64,000 nucleotides of DNA from Alicycliphilus sp. UBA6560 (GCA_002434305.1 DJJU01000006.1:186001-250000); one strand, 5' to 3'. Shown: positions 8,465-17,229, counted from the stretch's first letter. Numbers and translations: made by a program. The notes: generated by a model from the letters alone, not told the origin.

Positions 8465-9442
8465 ATGCACATGACTCGCCAACGCTTTCTGCTCGCCAGC
8501 CTGGGTGCCGCTGCCCTGGCCTGTGCCGGCGGCGCCGCCGCCCAGGCCTATCCGGCCAAGCCCGTAACCTTCGTCGTGCCCACGGCGGCCGGCGGCACCA
8601 CCGACCTGTCGGCGCGCATGGTCGCGCAGGCGCTGTCGCCCGTGCTGGGCCAGTCGGTGGTGGTGGACAACAAGGGCGGCGGCAACGGCGCCATCGCCGC
8701 TGCCATCGTCAAGCGCGCCGAGGCCGACGGCTACACGCTGCTGATGCAGTACTCGGGCTACCACGTCATCTCGCCCCACCTGATGAAGACGCCGCAGTGG
8801 GATCTGAAGGACTTCCGTCCCGTCGCCAACGTGATCTCGGCGCCGCAGATCATCGTGGTGCGCGGCGACCTGCCGGTGAAGACGCTGCCCGAGCTGATCG
8901 CCTACGCCAAGGCCAACCCGGGCAAGCTGAACTACGCCTCGTCGGGCAACGGTTCGCTGCAGCACGTCACAGGCGCCATGCTGGAACAACAGGGCGGCGT
9001 GAAGATGGTGCACGTGCCCTACAAGGGCACCGGCCCGGCGCTGCAGGACCTGCTGGGTGGGCAGGTGGACCTGACGTTTGGCACCGCGCCGCCGTTCATG
9101 CCGCACATCCAGGCCGGCAAGCTGCGCGTGCTGGCCGTCACCGGCAAGGAGCGCCTGCCCAGCCTGCCGGACGCGCCCACCACCGCAGAGGCCGGCTATC
9201 CGGGCGTGAACGCCACCTCGTGGTTCGCGCTATTCGCGCCCGCCGCCGTGCCCCAGCCGGTGGTCGACCGCCTGGCCGCCGACCTGAAGAAGGTGGTGGA
9301 AGACCCGGCCTTCCGCAAGAAGGCGCAGGAGCAGGGCGCCAGCGCCGACTACCAGGGCCCGCAGCAGCTGGCCGAGCGCGTGAAGGCGGACTACGCCAAT
9401 TGGGCGGGCGTCATCAAGAGCTCGAAGATCGAAGCTGAGTAA
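8465..9442 (+). CDS. Bug-family tripartite tricarboxylate transporter binding protein (TctC-like)
   Basis: A periplasmic solute receptor of 325 residues. A signal peptide (MTRQRFLLASLGAAALACAGG) is followed by the Bug motif YPAKPVTFVVPTAAGGTTDLSARM, cut here as YPAKP...PTAAGGTTD, and later VPYKGTGPALQDLLGGQVD, both typical. AGGAGA lies eight bases before the ATG. It is the third gene of the operon but no TctA/TctB membrane partners are nearby, which is common for Bug proteins. It probably captures the acid used by the two enzymes upstream. Confidence 0.93.
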   Translation: MHMTRQRFLLASLGAAALACAGGAAAQAYPAKPVTFVVPTAAGGTTDLSARMVAQALSPVLGQSVVVDNKGGGNGAIAAAIVKRAEADGYTLLMQYSGYHVISPHLMKTPQWDLKDFRPVANVISAPQIIVVRGDLPVKTLPELIAYAKANPGKLNYASSGNGSLQHVTGAMLEQQGGVKMVHVPYKGTGPALQDLLGGQVDLTFGTAPPFMPHIQAGKLRVLAVTGKERLPSLPDAPTTAEAGYPGVNATSWFALFAPAAVPQPVVDRLAADLKKVVEDPAFRKKAQEQGASADYQGPQQLAERVKADYANWAGVIKSSKIEAE

Positions 9443-9483
9443 GTAAGGTGGCGTTTCCGGGTTGATCCCGGACCAAGAGCCAA

Positions 9484-9530
9484 ATAGGCTGCCAGCGCTT
9501 GTCCGACAAGCGCTGGCAGCTCTTTTTTTG
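9484..9530 (+). terminator. R1 repeat acting as an intrinsic terminator
   Basis: GCTGCCAGCGCTTGTC at 9488 and its exact reverse complement at 9505-9520 form a 16-base perfect inverted repeat with one central base, followed at once by TCTTTTTTT. It ends the operon of the Bug protein and is the cleanest R1 copy in the window. Confidence 0.88.
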
Positions 9531-9600
9531 ATAGTGAGTGGCCCGCGCCCCAGGCCTAGGTGGCGTGGCAGGCGGGCTGGATTTCCTGTAAATTCGTACA

Positions 9601-10878
9601 GTGAATTTGCAATCCAAGCTCGCCATCCTGGCCGACGCGGCCAAGTACGACGCCTCCTGCGCCTCCAGCGGGGCGGCGCCGCGCGACTCCGTCGGCGGGC
9701 GCGGCATGGGCTCCACCGAGGGCATGGGCATCTGCCACAGCTATGCGCCGGACGGGCGCTGCATCTCGCTGCTGAAGGTGCTGCTGACCAACTACTGCCA
9801 GTACGACTGCCTGTACTGCGTCAACCGCGTCAGCAGCAACGTGCCGCGCGCCCGCTTCGCGGTGCACGAGGTGGTGCGGCTGACGCTGGATTTTTACCGG
9901 CGCAACTGCATCGAGGGGCTGTTCCTGTCCAGCGGCATCATCCGAAGCCCCGACTACACCATGGAGCAGGTGGTGGAGGTGGCGCGCGTGCTGCGCGAGC
10001 AGCACGACTTTCGCGGCTACATCCACCTCAAGACCATCCCCGACGCCGCGCCCGAGCTGCTGGAGCGCGCCGGGCGCTTCGCCGACCGCCTGAGCATCAA
10101 CATCGAGCTGCCGACGCCCGCAGGCCTGGCGGCACTGGCGCCGCAAAAGGACGGCGCGGCCATCGGGCGCTCGATGGCGCGCATGGCCGTGCACATCGAG
10201 GACGCGCGCCAGGCGCGGCGCGAGCAGGCGAGGGCGCCCGCCGTGTCGCTGGGCGCGGCGCGGCCTGCGCGGCGCGCGAGGCCGCCGGCCTTCGCCCCGG
10301 GCGGGCAGAGCACGCAGATGATCGTCGGCGCGGATGCCACCGACGACCGCACCATCTTGGACACCAGCGCCCGTCTGTACGGCTTGCACCGTCTGCGGCG
10401 CGTGTACTACTCGGCCTTCAGTCCCATTCCGGATGCGTCGCGCGGCCTGCCTTTGGCGGCGCCGCCGCTGCTGCGCGAGCACCGGCTGTACCAGGCCGAC
10501 TGGCTGATGCGCTACTACGGCTTCGCACCCGGCGAGATCGTCTCGCCCACGCAGGGCGGCATGCTGGCGCTGGACATGGACCCCAAGCTGGCCTGGGCGC
10601 TGGCGCATCGCGAGCGCTTTCCGGTCGACGTGAACACCGCCCCGCGCGAGCTGCTGCTGCGCGTGCCCGGCCTGGGCGTGGGCTCGGTGGACCGTTTGCT
10701 GGCCGCGCGCCGCGTGCGCCGTCTGCGCCACGCCGACCTGGCGCGGCTGCACGTGCCGCTCAAGAAGGTGCTGGCCTTCGTCGAGGCCGCCGACCACCGC
10801 CCCGGCCGAGCGCTGGAGGCCGCCGACCTGGCCGCCCGTCTGGCCCCGCCGCCCGTGCAGCGCGGCCTGTTTGACTAG
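9601..10878 (+). CDS. Putative DNA modification/repair radical SAM protein (TIGR03916 type)
   Basis: The 425-residue product has the radical SAM triad CQYDCLYC (Cys66, 70, 73). Conserved family Cys also occur earlier at 20, 45 and 54 (KYDASCASSG, GICHSYAPDGRC). A helix-hairpin-helix segment near the end (TAPRELLLRVPGLGVGSVDR) points to DNA binding. This family is almost always next to a DUF4130 protein, as here (eight bases to the next gene), and is predicted, not proven, to act in DNA repair. Start is GTG; the conserved KLAILADAAKYD begins at residue 6, so the start must be close. A TAAATT hexamer ends six bases before it and no Shine-Dalgarno is present. Confidence 0.9.
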   Translation: MNLQSKLAILADAAKYDASCASSGAAPRDSVGGRGMGSTEGMGICHSYAPDGRCISLLKVLLTNYCQYDCLYCVNRVSSNVPRARFAVHEVVRLTLDFYRRNCIEGLFLSSGIIRSPDYTMEQVVEVARVLREQHDFRGYIHLKTIPDAAPELLERAGRFADRLSINIELPTPAGLAALAPQKDGAAIGRSMARMAVHIEDARQARREQARAPAVSLGAARPARRARPPAFAPGGQSTQMIVGADATDDRTILDTSARLYGLHRLRRVYYSAFSPIPDASRGLPLAAPPLLREHRLYQADWLMRYYGFAPGEIVSPTQGGMLALDMDPKLAWALAHRERFPVDVNTAPRELLLRVPGLGVGSVDRLLAARRVRRLRHADLARLHVPLKKVLAFVEAADHRPGRALEAADLAARLAPPPVQRGLFD

Positions 10879-10886
10879 CGCCCAGC

Positions 10887-11777
10887 ATGACCCTGCACAC
10901 CGCCACCCTGGCGCACGCCACGGACTGGGACGGCTTTCGCCACGCTGCCCGTGCGCTGCTGCAGGCCGGCGTGCCGCCGCAGCACGTGCAGTGGTTCACT
11001 GAGCAGGACGCGGCGTGCGACCTGTTTGGGGACTGTGCCGGGCCGGCCCCGGAGCTGCCGCCAGCCGCCGGCCGGTGCGGCACTCGCTCCCACGCGCAGC
11101 CGCAACCCGTCGTCGGCCCGCGCGTGCCCGAAGGCTTCGTGCGTCTGTGCCAGCACCTGGTGCTGCACCGCGACCCGGCGCGCTTTGCCCTGATGTACCG
11201 CCTGTTGTGGCGCCTGCTGCACGAACCCGCGCTGCGCCACGACCCGCTGGACGCCGACCGGCTGCAGGCGCGGCACATGGCCCGCGCGGTGGCGCGCGAC
11301 CTGCACAAGATGCACGCCTTCGTGCGCTTTCGCCCGGTGGTGGATGGGCAGGGGCAGACCGTGCACGTCGCCTGGTTCGAGCCCCGGCACTACATCGCCG
11401 AGGCGGCGGCGCCGTTCTTCGTGCGGCGCTTCACGCACATGCACTGGGCCCTGCTGACGCCGGACGCCAGCGTGCGCTGGGACGGCTGCCAGCTGCACCG
11501 GGGCCCGGGCGCGCAGCGCGCCGACGCGCCGCCGCCCGACGCCGGCGAGGCGCTGTGGCTCACCTACTACCGGCACATCTTCAACCCGGCGCGCCTGAAC
11601 ACCGCCGCCATGCACAAGGAAATGCCGCGCCACTACCGGCGCAACCTGCCCGAGGCGGCGCTGATCGGCGAGCTGGTGCAGGGCGCGCACGAACGCAGCG
11701 CGCGCATGGTGGAAGCGGAGCCGACCACGCCGCGCCGGCGCATTGCGCCGCTGGTGCCGCCGCGCGCCCAGGATTGA
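10887..11777 (+). CDS. DUF4130 (TIGR03915) putative DNA repair protein without UdgX domain
   Basis: The 296-residue product reads through the whole DUF4130 domain, with the landmarks HKMHAFVRFRPV, WFEPRHYIAEAAAPFFVRRF, a WRTYY-like LWLTYYRHIFNPARLN and the closing MHKEMPRHYRRNLPEAALIG. In many bacteria this domain continues into a UdgX uracil-DNA cross-linking glycosylase. Here it stops about 20 residues after the linker, with no glycosylase motifs in the following bases. It forms a pair with the radical SAM gene upstream. Biochemical function is unknown. Confidence 0.88.
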   Translation: MTLHTATLAHATDWDGFRHAARALLQAGVPPQHVQWFTEQDAACDLFGDCAGPAPELPPAAGRCGTRSHAQPQPVVGPRVPEGFVRLCQHLVLHRDPARFALMYRLLWRLLHEPALRHDPLDADRLQARHMARAVARDLHKMHAFVRFRPVVDGQGQTVHVAWFEPRHYIAEAAAPFFVRRFTHMHWALLTPDASVRWDGCQLHRGPGAQRADAPPPDAGEALWLTYYRHIFNPARLNTAAMHKEMPRHYRRNLPEAALIGELVQGAHERSARMVEAEPTTPRRRIAPLVPPRAQD

Positions 11778-11778
11778 G

Positions 11779-11835
11779 AGCCTTTTTGGCCTCCAGCCCT
11801 TGTCCATCAAGCGCAGGCAGCTATTATTTTTGAAG
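11779..11835. repeat. R1 repeat copy between DUF4130 gene and uvrC
   Basis: Reads GCCTTTTTGGCCTCCAGC, then CTTGTCCATCAAGCGCAGG, CAGCTATTATTTTT. The arms are imperfect here, but the block order and the T-rich edge match the other R1 copies. It may still weakly terminate the upstream gene. Confidence 0.75.
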
Positions 11836-11863
11836 CTGCCGCGGCTGCCACCACAATAGCGTC

Positions 11864-13819
11864 ATGTCCGCTTCCCATTCCGATGAATTGCTGGCCCAGG
11901 TGGCGGCGCTGCCCCCGCTTCCGGGGGTGTACCGCTACTTCGACGCGCAGGACACGCTCTTGTACGTGGGCAAGGCGCGCAACCTGAAAAAGCGCGTCTC
12001 CAGCTATTTCACCAAGCAGCACGGCGGCACGCGCATCGGCCACATGGTGGGCCGCATCGCGCGGCTGGAGACCACGGTGGTGCGCTCCGAGGCCGAGGCG
12101 CTGCTGCTGGAAAACAACCTCATCAAGTCGCTCGGGCCCAAGTACAACATCCTGTTTCGGGACGACAAGAGCTATCCCTATCTGAAGATCACCGGCATCG
12201 CGCCCAAGGACGGCACGGGCGATGCCCCGGGCCAGCGCTTTCCGCGCATGGCCTACTACCGCGGCAGCACGGACAAGCGCCACCGCTACTTCGGGCCGTA
12301 TCCTGGGGCCTGGGCGGTCAAGGAAACCATCCAGTTGCTGCAGAAGGTGTTTCGCCTGCGCACCTGCGAGGACACGGTCTTCGCCAACCGCACGCGGCCC
12401 TGCCTGCTCTATCAGATCAAGCGCTGCTCCGCCCCCTGTGTGCAGCTGGTCACGCCCGAGGCGTACGCCGGCGACGTGGCCAGCGCCGAGGCCATGCTGC
12501 GCGGCGAAACGCAGGAGCTGCTGGCCCAGCTGGAGCAGCGCATGCTGGGGTATTCGGAGCAATTGCAGTTCGAGCAGGCGGCCGAGGTGCGCAACCAGAT
12601 CACGGCGCTGTCGCGCGTGCTGCACCAGCAGGCCATCGAGACGGTGAGCGACAAGGACGTGGACATCCTGGCTGTGCGCGTGCAGGGCGGGCGCGCCTGC
12701 GTCAACCTGGCCATGGTGCGCGGCGGCCGCCACCTGGGCGACCGCGCCTACTTCCCCGTGCACGTGGAGGAAGCCGCCGCTATCTATCACGCCGAGGACG
12801 AGGCGGCGCAGCAGCCGGGCCCGGACGGGCACGGCGTGGCGGCGCAGGTGCTGGCGGCCTTCATTGCCCAGCATTACCTGGGCGTGCCCGTGCCGCCCAC
12901 GCTGATCGTCAGCGAGCCGGTGGACCCCGAGTTGCTGCTGGCCCTGGGCCAGCAGGCGGGCGTGCGCGTGACGGCCGTGCAGCAGCCGCGCGAGCAGCGC
13001 CGCGCCTGGCTGGACATGGCCCAGCGCGGCGCCGAGCTGCAGCTGGCCCGGCTGCTGGCCGAGGAGGGCTCGCAGCAGGCGCGCACCCGCGCGCTGGCCG
13101 AGGCGCTGGACCTGGAGCTGGAGAGCCTGGATCAGCTGACCATCGAGTGCTTCGACATCTCGCACACGGCTGGGGAGGCGACGCAGGCGTCGTGTGTCGT
13201 GTTCCATCACCACAAGATGCAAAACAGCGAGTACCGCCGCTACAAGATCGAGGGCATCACCGGCGGCGACGACTATGCCGCCATGCGCCAGGTGCTCACC
13301 CGGCGCTACTCGCACGTGGCCGAGGCGCAGCGCGAGGCCGGCGGCGCCGAGGTCACCAACCGCCAGGCGCGCCTGCCCGACCTGGTGCTGGTGGACGGCG
13401 GCAAGGGCCAGGTCAGCATGGCGCGCGAGGTGTTCACGCAGCTGGGCCTGGACGTCTCGCGCATCGTCGGCGTGGAGAAGGGCGAGGGCCGCAAGGTGGG
13501 GCTGGAGGAGCTGGTCTTCGCCGACGGGCGGCCCAAGATCTGGCTGGGGCGCGACTCGGCCGCGCTGATGCTGGTGGCGCAGATCCGCGACGAGGCGCAC
13601 CGCTTCGCCATCACCGGCATGCGCGCGGCCCGTGCCCGCGTGCGCGTGGGCGGCAGCCGGTTGGAGGACATCCCCGGCGTGGGCCCGAAGAAGCGCGCCC
13701 GTCTGCTGCAGCGTTTCGGTGGCGTGCGCGGCGTGCAGGAGGCCAGCGTGCAGGACCTGGCCACGGTGGAGGGCATCTCCCAGGCGCTGGCCGAGGACAT
13801 CTACCGCGCGCTGCGCTGA
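11864..13819 (+). CDS. uvrC: Excinuclease ABC subunit C
   Basis: UvrC makes the 3' and 5' incisions around lesions handed over by UvrAB. Domains in order: GIY-YIG nuclease at about residues 15-95 (GVYRYFDAQDTLLYVGKARN), Cys-rich linker (CLLYQIKRCSAPC), UVR motif that contacts UvrB (LEQRMLGYSEQLQFEQAAEVRNQ, split here as LQFEQAAEVRNQ), RNase H-like endonuclease half (IECFDISHTAGE, VLVDGGKGQ), and tandem HhH (IPGVGPKKRARLLQRFGG). Length 651 fits the family. A CACAAT hexamer lies only six bases before the ATG, with no ribosome site. Confidence 0.97.
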   Translation: MSASHSDELLAQVAALPPLPGVYRYFDAQDTLLYVGKARNLKKRVSSYFTKQHGGTRIGHMVGRIARLETTVVRSEAEALLLENNLIKSLGPKYNILFRDDKSYPYLKITGIAPKDGTGDAPGQRFPRMAYYRGSTDKRHRYFGPYPGAWAVKETIQLLQKVFRLRTCEDTVFANRTRPCLLYQIKRCSAPCVQLVTPEAYAGDVASAEAMLRGETQELLAQLEQRMLGYSEQLQFEQAAEVRNQITALSRVLHQQAIETVSDKDVDILAVRVQGGRACVNLAMVRGGRHLGDRAYFPVHVEEAAAIYHAEDEAAQQPGPDGHGVAAQVLAAFIAQHYLGVPVPPTLIVSEPVDPELLLALGQQAGVRVTAVQQPREQRRAWLDMAQRGAELQLARLLAEEGSQQARTRALAEALDLELESLDQLTIECFDISHTAGEATQASCVVFHHHKMQNSEYRRYKIEGITGGDDYAAMRQVLTRRYSHVAEAQREAGGAEVTNRQARLPDLVLVDGGKGQVSMAREVFTQLGLDVSRIVGVEKGEGRKVGLEELVFADGRPKIWLGRDSAALMLVAQIRDEAHRFAITGMRAARARVRVGGSRLEDIPGVGPKKRARLLQRFGGVRGVQEASVQDLATVEGISQALAEDIYRALR

Positions 13820-13840
13820 GCCTTTCTCAGGAAAACCCCC

Positions 13841-14425
13841 ATGCCACAATCGCGCTCCATGTTTCTCACCATCCCCACCGTCATGACCTGGACGCGCATC
13901 GTCGCGATACCGCTGATCGTGGGGGTGTTCTATTTGCCGCTGAGGCCCGAAACCTGCAACCTGGTGGCCACGGTGATGTTCATCGTGTTCGCCGCTACCG
14001 ACTGGCTGGACGGTTTTTTGGCGCGCAAGCTCAACCAGACCTCGGCCTTCGGCGCCTTCCTGGACCCGGTGGCCGACAAGTTCCTGGTCTGCGCCTCGCT
14101 GCTGGTGCTGGTGCACATGCAGCGCGCCGACGTGTTCGTGGCGCTCATCATCATCGGCCGCGAGATCGCCATCAGCGCCCTGCGCGAGTGGATGGCGCAA
14201 ATCGGCGCCAGCCGCAGCGTGGCGGTGCACATGCTGGGCAAGCTCAAGACCACGGTGCAGATGGTGGCCATCCCCTTCCTGCTGTACGACGCCCGCGTGC
14301 TGGGCGTGGACACGCGCCTGTGGGGCACCTGGCTGATCTGGCTGGCGGCGGTGCTCACCGTCTGGTCCATGGCTTACTACCTGCAAAAAGCCCTGCCTGA
14401 AATTCGCGCGCGCGTGTCGCGCTGA
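13841..14425 (+). CDS. pgsA: CDP-diacylglycerol--glycerol-3-phosphate 3-phosphatidyltransferase
   Basis: Inner-membrane enzyme that makes phosphatidylglycerol phosphate. The CDP-alcohol phosphotransferase signature is complete: DWLDGFLARKLNQTSAFG then AFLDPVADK. Several hydrophobic helices surround it. The first ATG (13841) has AGGA eight bases upstream. The family-typical start MFLTIPTVMTWTRI is at 13859 and follows a CACAAT hexamer by eight bases, so the true start may be there. The uvrC-pgsA order is widely conserved in proteobacteria. Confidence 0.94.
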   Translation: MPQSRSMFLTIPTVMTWTRIVAIPLIVGVFYLPLRPETCNLVATVMFIVFAATDWLDGFLARKLNQTSAFGAFLDPVADKFLVCASLLVLVHMQRADVFVALIIIGREIAISALREWMAQIGASRSVAVHMLGKLKTTVQMVAIPFLLYDARVLGVDTRLWGTWLIWLAAVLTVWSMAYYLQKALPEIRARVSR

Positions 14426-14507
14426 GCGGCCCGGCCGGCTTGTCAATCCGGGCTGCGCCCTAGCGCTTGCGTTTGCGAGACAGCCCGGCGGTGACTGTAA
14501 ATGCGAC

Positions 14508-14513
14508 TAGAAT
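14508..14513 (+). promoter_or_regulatory. Possible -10 of the hupB promoter
   Basis: TAGAAT in the 241-base gap before hupB, about 153 bases ahead of its start codon. No convincing -35 was found at the usual distance, so this is tentative. The rest of the gap (14426-14666) shows nothing else recognisable. Confidence 0.35.
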
Positions 14514-14666
14514 TTGCCGTTGCACTTGCGCAGCCGTCGACAGGCTGCAAGCGGTCACATCCCCTTCGCCACGCGCCTCTGCCGATGCAGCGCACGGCGC
14601 CGCCAAGGCGGACCAAGACGCCAGAGACCCAACCTTTTCACCTACCGTTTACGCGAGAGGCTTCCT

Positions 14667-14939
14667 GTGAACAAGACCGAATTGATTGAGCACATTGCCA
14701 ACAATGCAGACATCTCCAAGGCCGCCGCGGCACGCGCGCTGGAGTCGACGATCGACGCGGTCAAGAAGACGCTCAAGCGCGGCGGCACGGTGTCGCTGGT
14801 GGGTTTCGGCACCTTCGCGGTGGGCAAGCGCGCAGCGCGCACCGGCCGCAATCCGCGTACCGGAGCAACGATTAAAATCAAGGCTGCTAAAGTGCCGAAG
14901 TTTCGTCCGGGCAAGGCATTGAAGGATGCCCTGAACTGA
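14667..14939 (+). CDS. hupB: DNA-binding protein HU (beta type)
   Basis: A 90-residue nucleoid protein that bends DNA as a dimer. It starts at GTG after GAGAGGC; the product MNKTELIEHIANNADISKAA aligns with HU from its first residue. The DNA-binding beta arm shows VGFGTFAVGKRAARTGRNP and the core GATIKIKAAKVPKFRPGKAL, including the Pro that intercalates. It is followed 17 bases later by tRNA-Val and then ppiD, the usual hupB-ppiD order. Confidence 0.97.
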   Translation: MNKTELIEHIANNADISKAAAARALESTIDAVKKTLKRGGTVSLVGFGTFAVGKRAARTGRNPRTGATIKIKAAKVPKFRPGKALKDALN

Positions 14940-14956
14940 CATTTGAGATTGAAGGG

Positions 14957-15032
14957 GGGTGCTTAGCTCAGTTGGTAGAGCGGCGCCCTTACAAGGCGTA
15001 GGTCAGCGGTTCGACCCCGTTAGCACCCACCA
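14957..15032 (+). tRNA. tRNA-Val (anticodon TAC)
   Basis: Seven-pair acceptor GGGTGCT / AGCACCC, D-arm TTAGCTCAGTTGGTAGAGC, anticodon stem GCGCC / GGCGT with loop CTTACAA (anticodon TAC), T-arm with GGTTCGACC, and an encoded CCA. Length 76. It lies between hupB and ppiD and is followed by a terminator. Confidence 0.97.
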
Positions 15033-15059
15033 CCCGAATCCCCCGAAAAAATCAATCAC

Positions 15060-15089
15060 AAGGCGAACGCGAGTTCGCCTTTTGTTTTT
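15060..15089 (+). terminator. Intrinsic terminator after tRNA-Val
   Basis: AAGGCGAAC, a GCGA tetraloop and GTTCGCCTT form a nine-pair stem followed by TTGTTTTT. It ends 27 bases before the ppiD start, so ppiD probably depends on readthrough or on a promoter overlapping this short gap. Confidence 0.88.
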
Positions 15090-15116
15090 GCCTCGCCGTT
15101 GAAAGACTGACCGACC

Positions 15117-17033
15117 ATGTTCGAATCCATCCGCAAGCACTCCAAGCTGGTCATGCTCTTGCTGTTCTTGCTGATCATTCCTTCGTTCGTCCTCGTGGGC
15201 ATCGACAGCAACTACTTCACCGGCGGCAGCCCGGTGGTGGCACGCGTCGACGGCAAGGACATCACGCAGGACGAGTGGGACAACGCCCATCGCATGGAAA
15301 GTGACCGCCTGCGCGCCCAGTCGCCGGGCATCGACGGCCGGCTGCTGGATTCGCCCCAGGCGCGCTACGCCACGCTGGAGCGCCTGGTGCGCGACCGCGT
15401 GCTGCAGGCCGCTGCCAGCAAGATGCACCTCATGGCTTCCGACGCGCGGCTGGCGGCCGAGCTGCAGGCCATCCCGCAGATCGCCGCCCTCAAGCGCGCC
15501 GACGGCACGCTGGACGCAGAGGCCTACCGCGCCCTGGTGGGTGCGCAGGGCCTGACGCCCGAAGGCTTCGAAATGCGCATGCGCCAGGATCTGGCCATCA
15601 GCCAGGTGCTGGGCAGTGTCATCAACACGGCCACTCCTGCTCCGGCGGACGCGGCCCTGGCCTTCGACGCACTGCTGCAGCGCCGCGAGATCCAGGTGGC
15701 GCATTTCAAGGCGGCAGATTTCGCCAACAAGGTGAAGGTGACGGACGCGGATGTGCAGGCCTACTACCAGGAACACCCGGCACAGTTCCAGCAGGCCGAG
15801 CAGGCCACGGTGGAATACGTGGTGCTGGACATGGACGCAGTCAAGGCCGGCATCACCCTGAGCGAGGACGACCTGCGTACCTATTACAGAGAAAACCTGG
15901 CCCGCCTGGCCGGCCAGGAAGAGCGCCGAGCCAGCCACATCCTTATCAACGCCACCAAGGACGCCCCGGCGGCCGAGCGCGAGAAGGCCAAGGCACGCGC
16001 CGAGGAACTGCTGGCTCAGGTGCGCAAGGCCCCGGGCAGCTTCGCCGAAGTGGCCAAGAAGAATTCGCAGGACCCCGGATCGGCTCCCGAGGGCGGCGAC
16101 CTGGGCTTCTTCGGTCGTGGCGCCATGGTCAAGCCGTTCGAGGACGCCGTGTTCGCCCTGAAGAAGGGCGAGATCAGCGATGTGGTGGAAAGCGACTTCG
16201 GCTATCACATCATCCAGCTGACCGACATCAAGACGCCGCGCCAGCCCAGCTTCGAGGAGTTGCGCGCGTCGCTGGAAACGGAGCTCAAGCAGCAACAGGC
16301 GCAGCGCAAGTTCGCCGAGGCCGCGGAAGCGTTCGCCAACGGGGTCTACGAGCAGTCCGACAGCCTGACCGCCGTGGCCGAGAAATTCCACCTGCAGGTG
16401 CGCACCGCATCGGGGGTGACTCGCCAGCCTGCGCCCGGCGCCGAAGGCGCACTGGCCAGCCCGCGCTTCCTGGAGGCGCTGTTCCAGCCCGAATCGCTGC
16501 AGAGCAAGCGCAATACCGAAGCCGTGGAGATTGCCACCAGCACTTTGGCAGCCGGTCGCGTCACCGCCTACCAGCCCGCGATGACGCTGCCGCTCGACCA
16601 GGCGCAGGGCAAGGCCCGCACGCTGTACCTGGCCTCCAAGTCCGCCGAACTGGCGCGCGAGGAAGGTGTGGCCAAGCTTGCCGCCTGGAAGGAAAACGCT
16701 GGCGCCGCCTCGGGCCTCGGCCAGCCGGTCATCGTCTCGCGCGAACAGCCCCAGGGCCAGGCGCGCGCCATCGTGGATGCCGCGTTGCACGCGCCGGTGG
16801 ATGGTCTGCCCGCCTGGGTGGGCGTGAACCTGGGGCCGGACGGCTACGCCGTGCTCAAGGTCAACCGCATCGTGCCGCGAGAAGGCGTGGACGACGCTCG
16901 CCAAACCATGGAACGTCAGCAGTACGAACGCACCTGGTCCACGGCCGAAGCGCTTGCGTACTACGAAGTGCTCAAGCAGAACTTCAAGGTTCAGATCAAG
17001 GCCCCGCGCCCCAGCGCCAATCCTTCTGAGTAG
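15117..17033 (+). CDS. ppiD: Periplasmic chaperone / peptidyl-prolyl isomerase PpiD
   Basis: An inner-membrane-anchored chaperone that meets proteins leaving the Sec translocon. One membrane segment lies at residues about 11-30 (KLVMLLLFLLIIPSFVLVGI), then a SurA_N-like domain (VVARVDGKDITQDEWDN). A parvulin domain lies at about 268-375, with RRASHILINATKD, SFAEVAKKNSQDPGSAPEGG, DLGFFGRGAMVKPFEDAVF and VVESDFGYHIIQL. A second SurA-like C-terminal part follows. The 638-residue length is normal for betaproteobacterial PpiD. Confidence 0.95.
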   Translation: MFESIRKHSKLVMLLLFLLIIPSFVLVGIDSNYFTGGSPVVARVDGKDITQDEWDNAHRMESDRLRAQSPGIDGRLLDSPQARYATLERLVRDRVLQAAASKMHLMASDARLAAELQAIPQIAALKRADGTLDAEAYRALVGAQGLTPEGFEMRMRQDLAISQVLGSVINTATPAPADAALAFDALLQRREIQVAHFKAADFANKVKVTDADVQAYYQEHPAQFQQAEQATVEYVVLDMDAVKAGITLSEDDLRTYYRENLARLAGQEERRASHILINATKDAPAAEREKAKARAEELLAQVRKAPGSFAEVAKKNSQDPGSAPEGGDLGFFGRGAMVKPFEDAVFALKKGEISDVVESDFGYHIIQLTDIKTPRQPSFEELRASLETELKQQQAQRKFAEAAEAFANGVYEQSDSLTAVAEKFHLQVRTASGVTRQPAPGAEGALASPRFLEALFQPESLQSKRNTEAVEIATSTLAAGRVTAYQPAMTLPLDQAQGKARTLYLASKSAELAREEGVAKLAAWKENAGAASGLGQPVIVSREQPQGQARAIVDAALHAPVDGLPAWVGVNLGPDGYAVLKVNRIVPREGVDDARQTMERQQYERTWSTAEALAYYEVLKQNFKVQIKAPRPSANPSE

Positions 17034-17084
17034 GGCGAATCGGCGAATTGATGCGTTTTGCCTAAAATCGGCTTTTTGCCGCGC

Positions 17085-17090
17085 TATAAT
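17085..17090 (+). promoter_or_regulatory. -10 element of the tRNA-His promoter
   Basis: A perfect TATAAT ends ten bases before the tRNA's G-1 position, the right distance for a tRNA promoter. The -35 is weak; TTGCCT at 17058 is too far at 21 bases. Confidence 0.6.
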
Positions 17091-17101
17091 GCATGGCTAC
17101 G

Positions 17102-17177
17102 GTGGCTGTAGCTCAGTTGGTAGAGTCCAGGATTGTGATTCCTGTTGTCGTGGGTTCGAGTCCCATCAGCCACCCCA
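17102..17177 (+). tRNA. tRNA-His (anticodon GTG)
   Basis: Acceptor GTGGCTG / CAGCCAC with an extra G at 17101 that would be the tRNA-His G-1 opposite discriminator C17174. Anticodon stem CAGGA / TCCTG with loop TTGTGAT (anticodon GTG), T-arm GGGTTCGAGTCCC, encoded CCA. Confidence 0.97.
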
Positions 17178-17193
17178 GATACCCCAGATAAAC

Positions 17194-17229
17194 AAAGGCG
17201 CTGCAACTTTCAAGGTTGCAGCGCCTTTT
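17194..17229. terminator. Intrinsic terminator between tRNA-His and the GGDEF/EAL gene
   Basis: AAAGGCGCTGCAAC and GTTGCAGCGCCTTT form a 14-base perfect stem with a seven-base loop. It is symmetric with an A-rich and a T-rich side, so it can serve both tRNA-His (+) and the convergent gene ending at 17243 (-). Confidence 0.88.
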
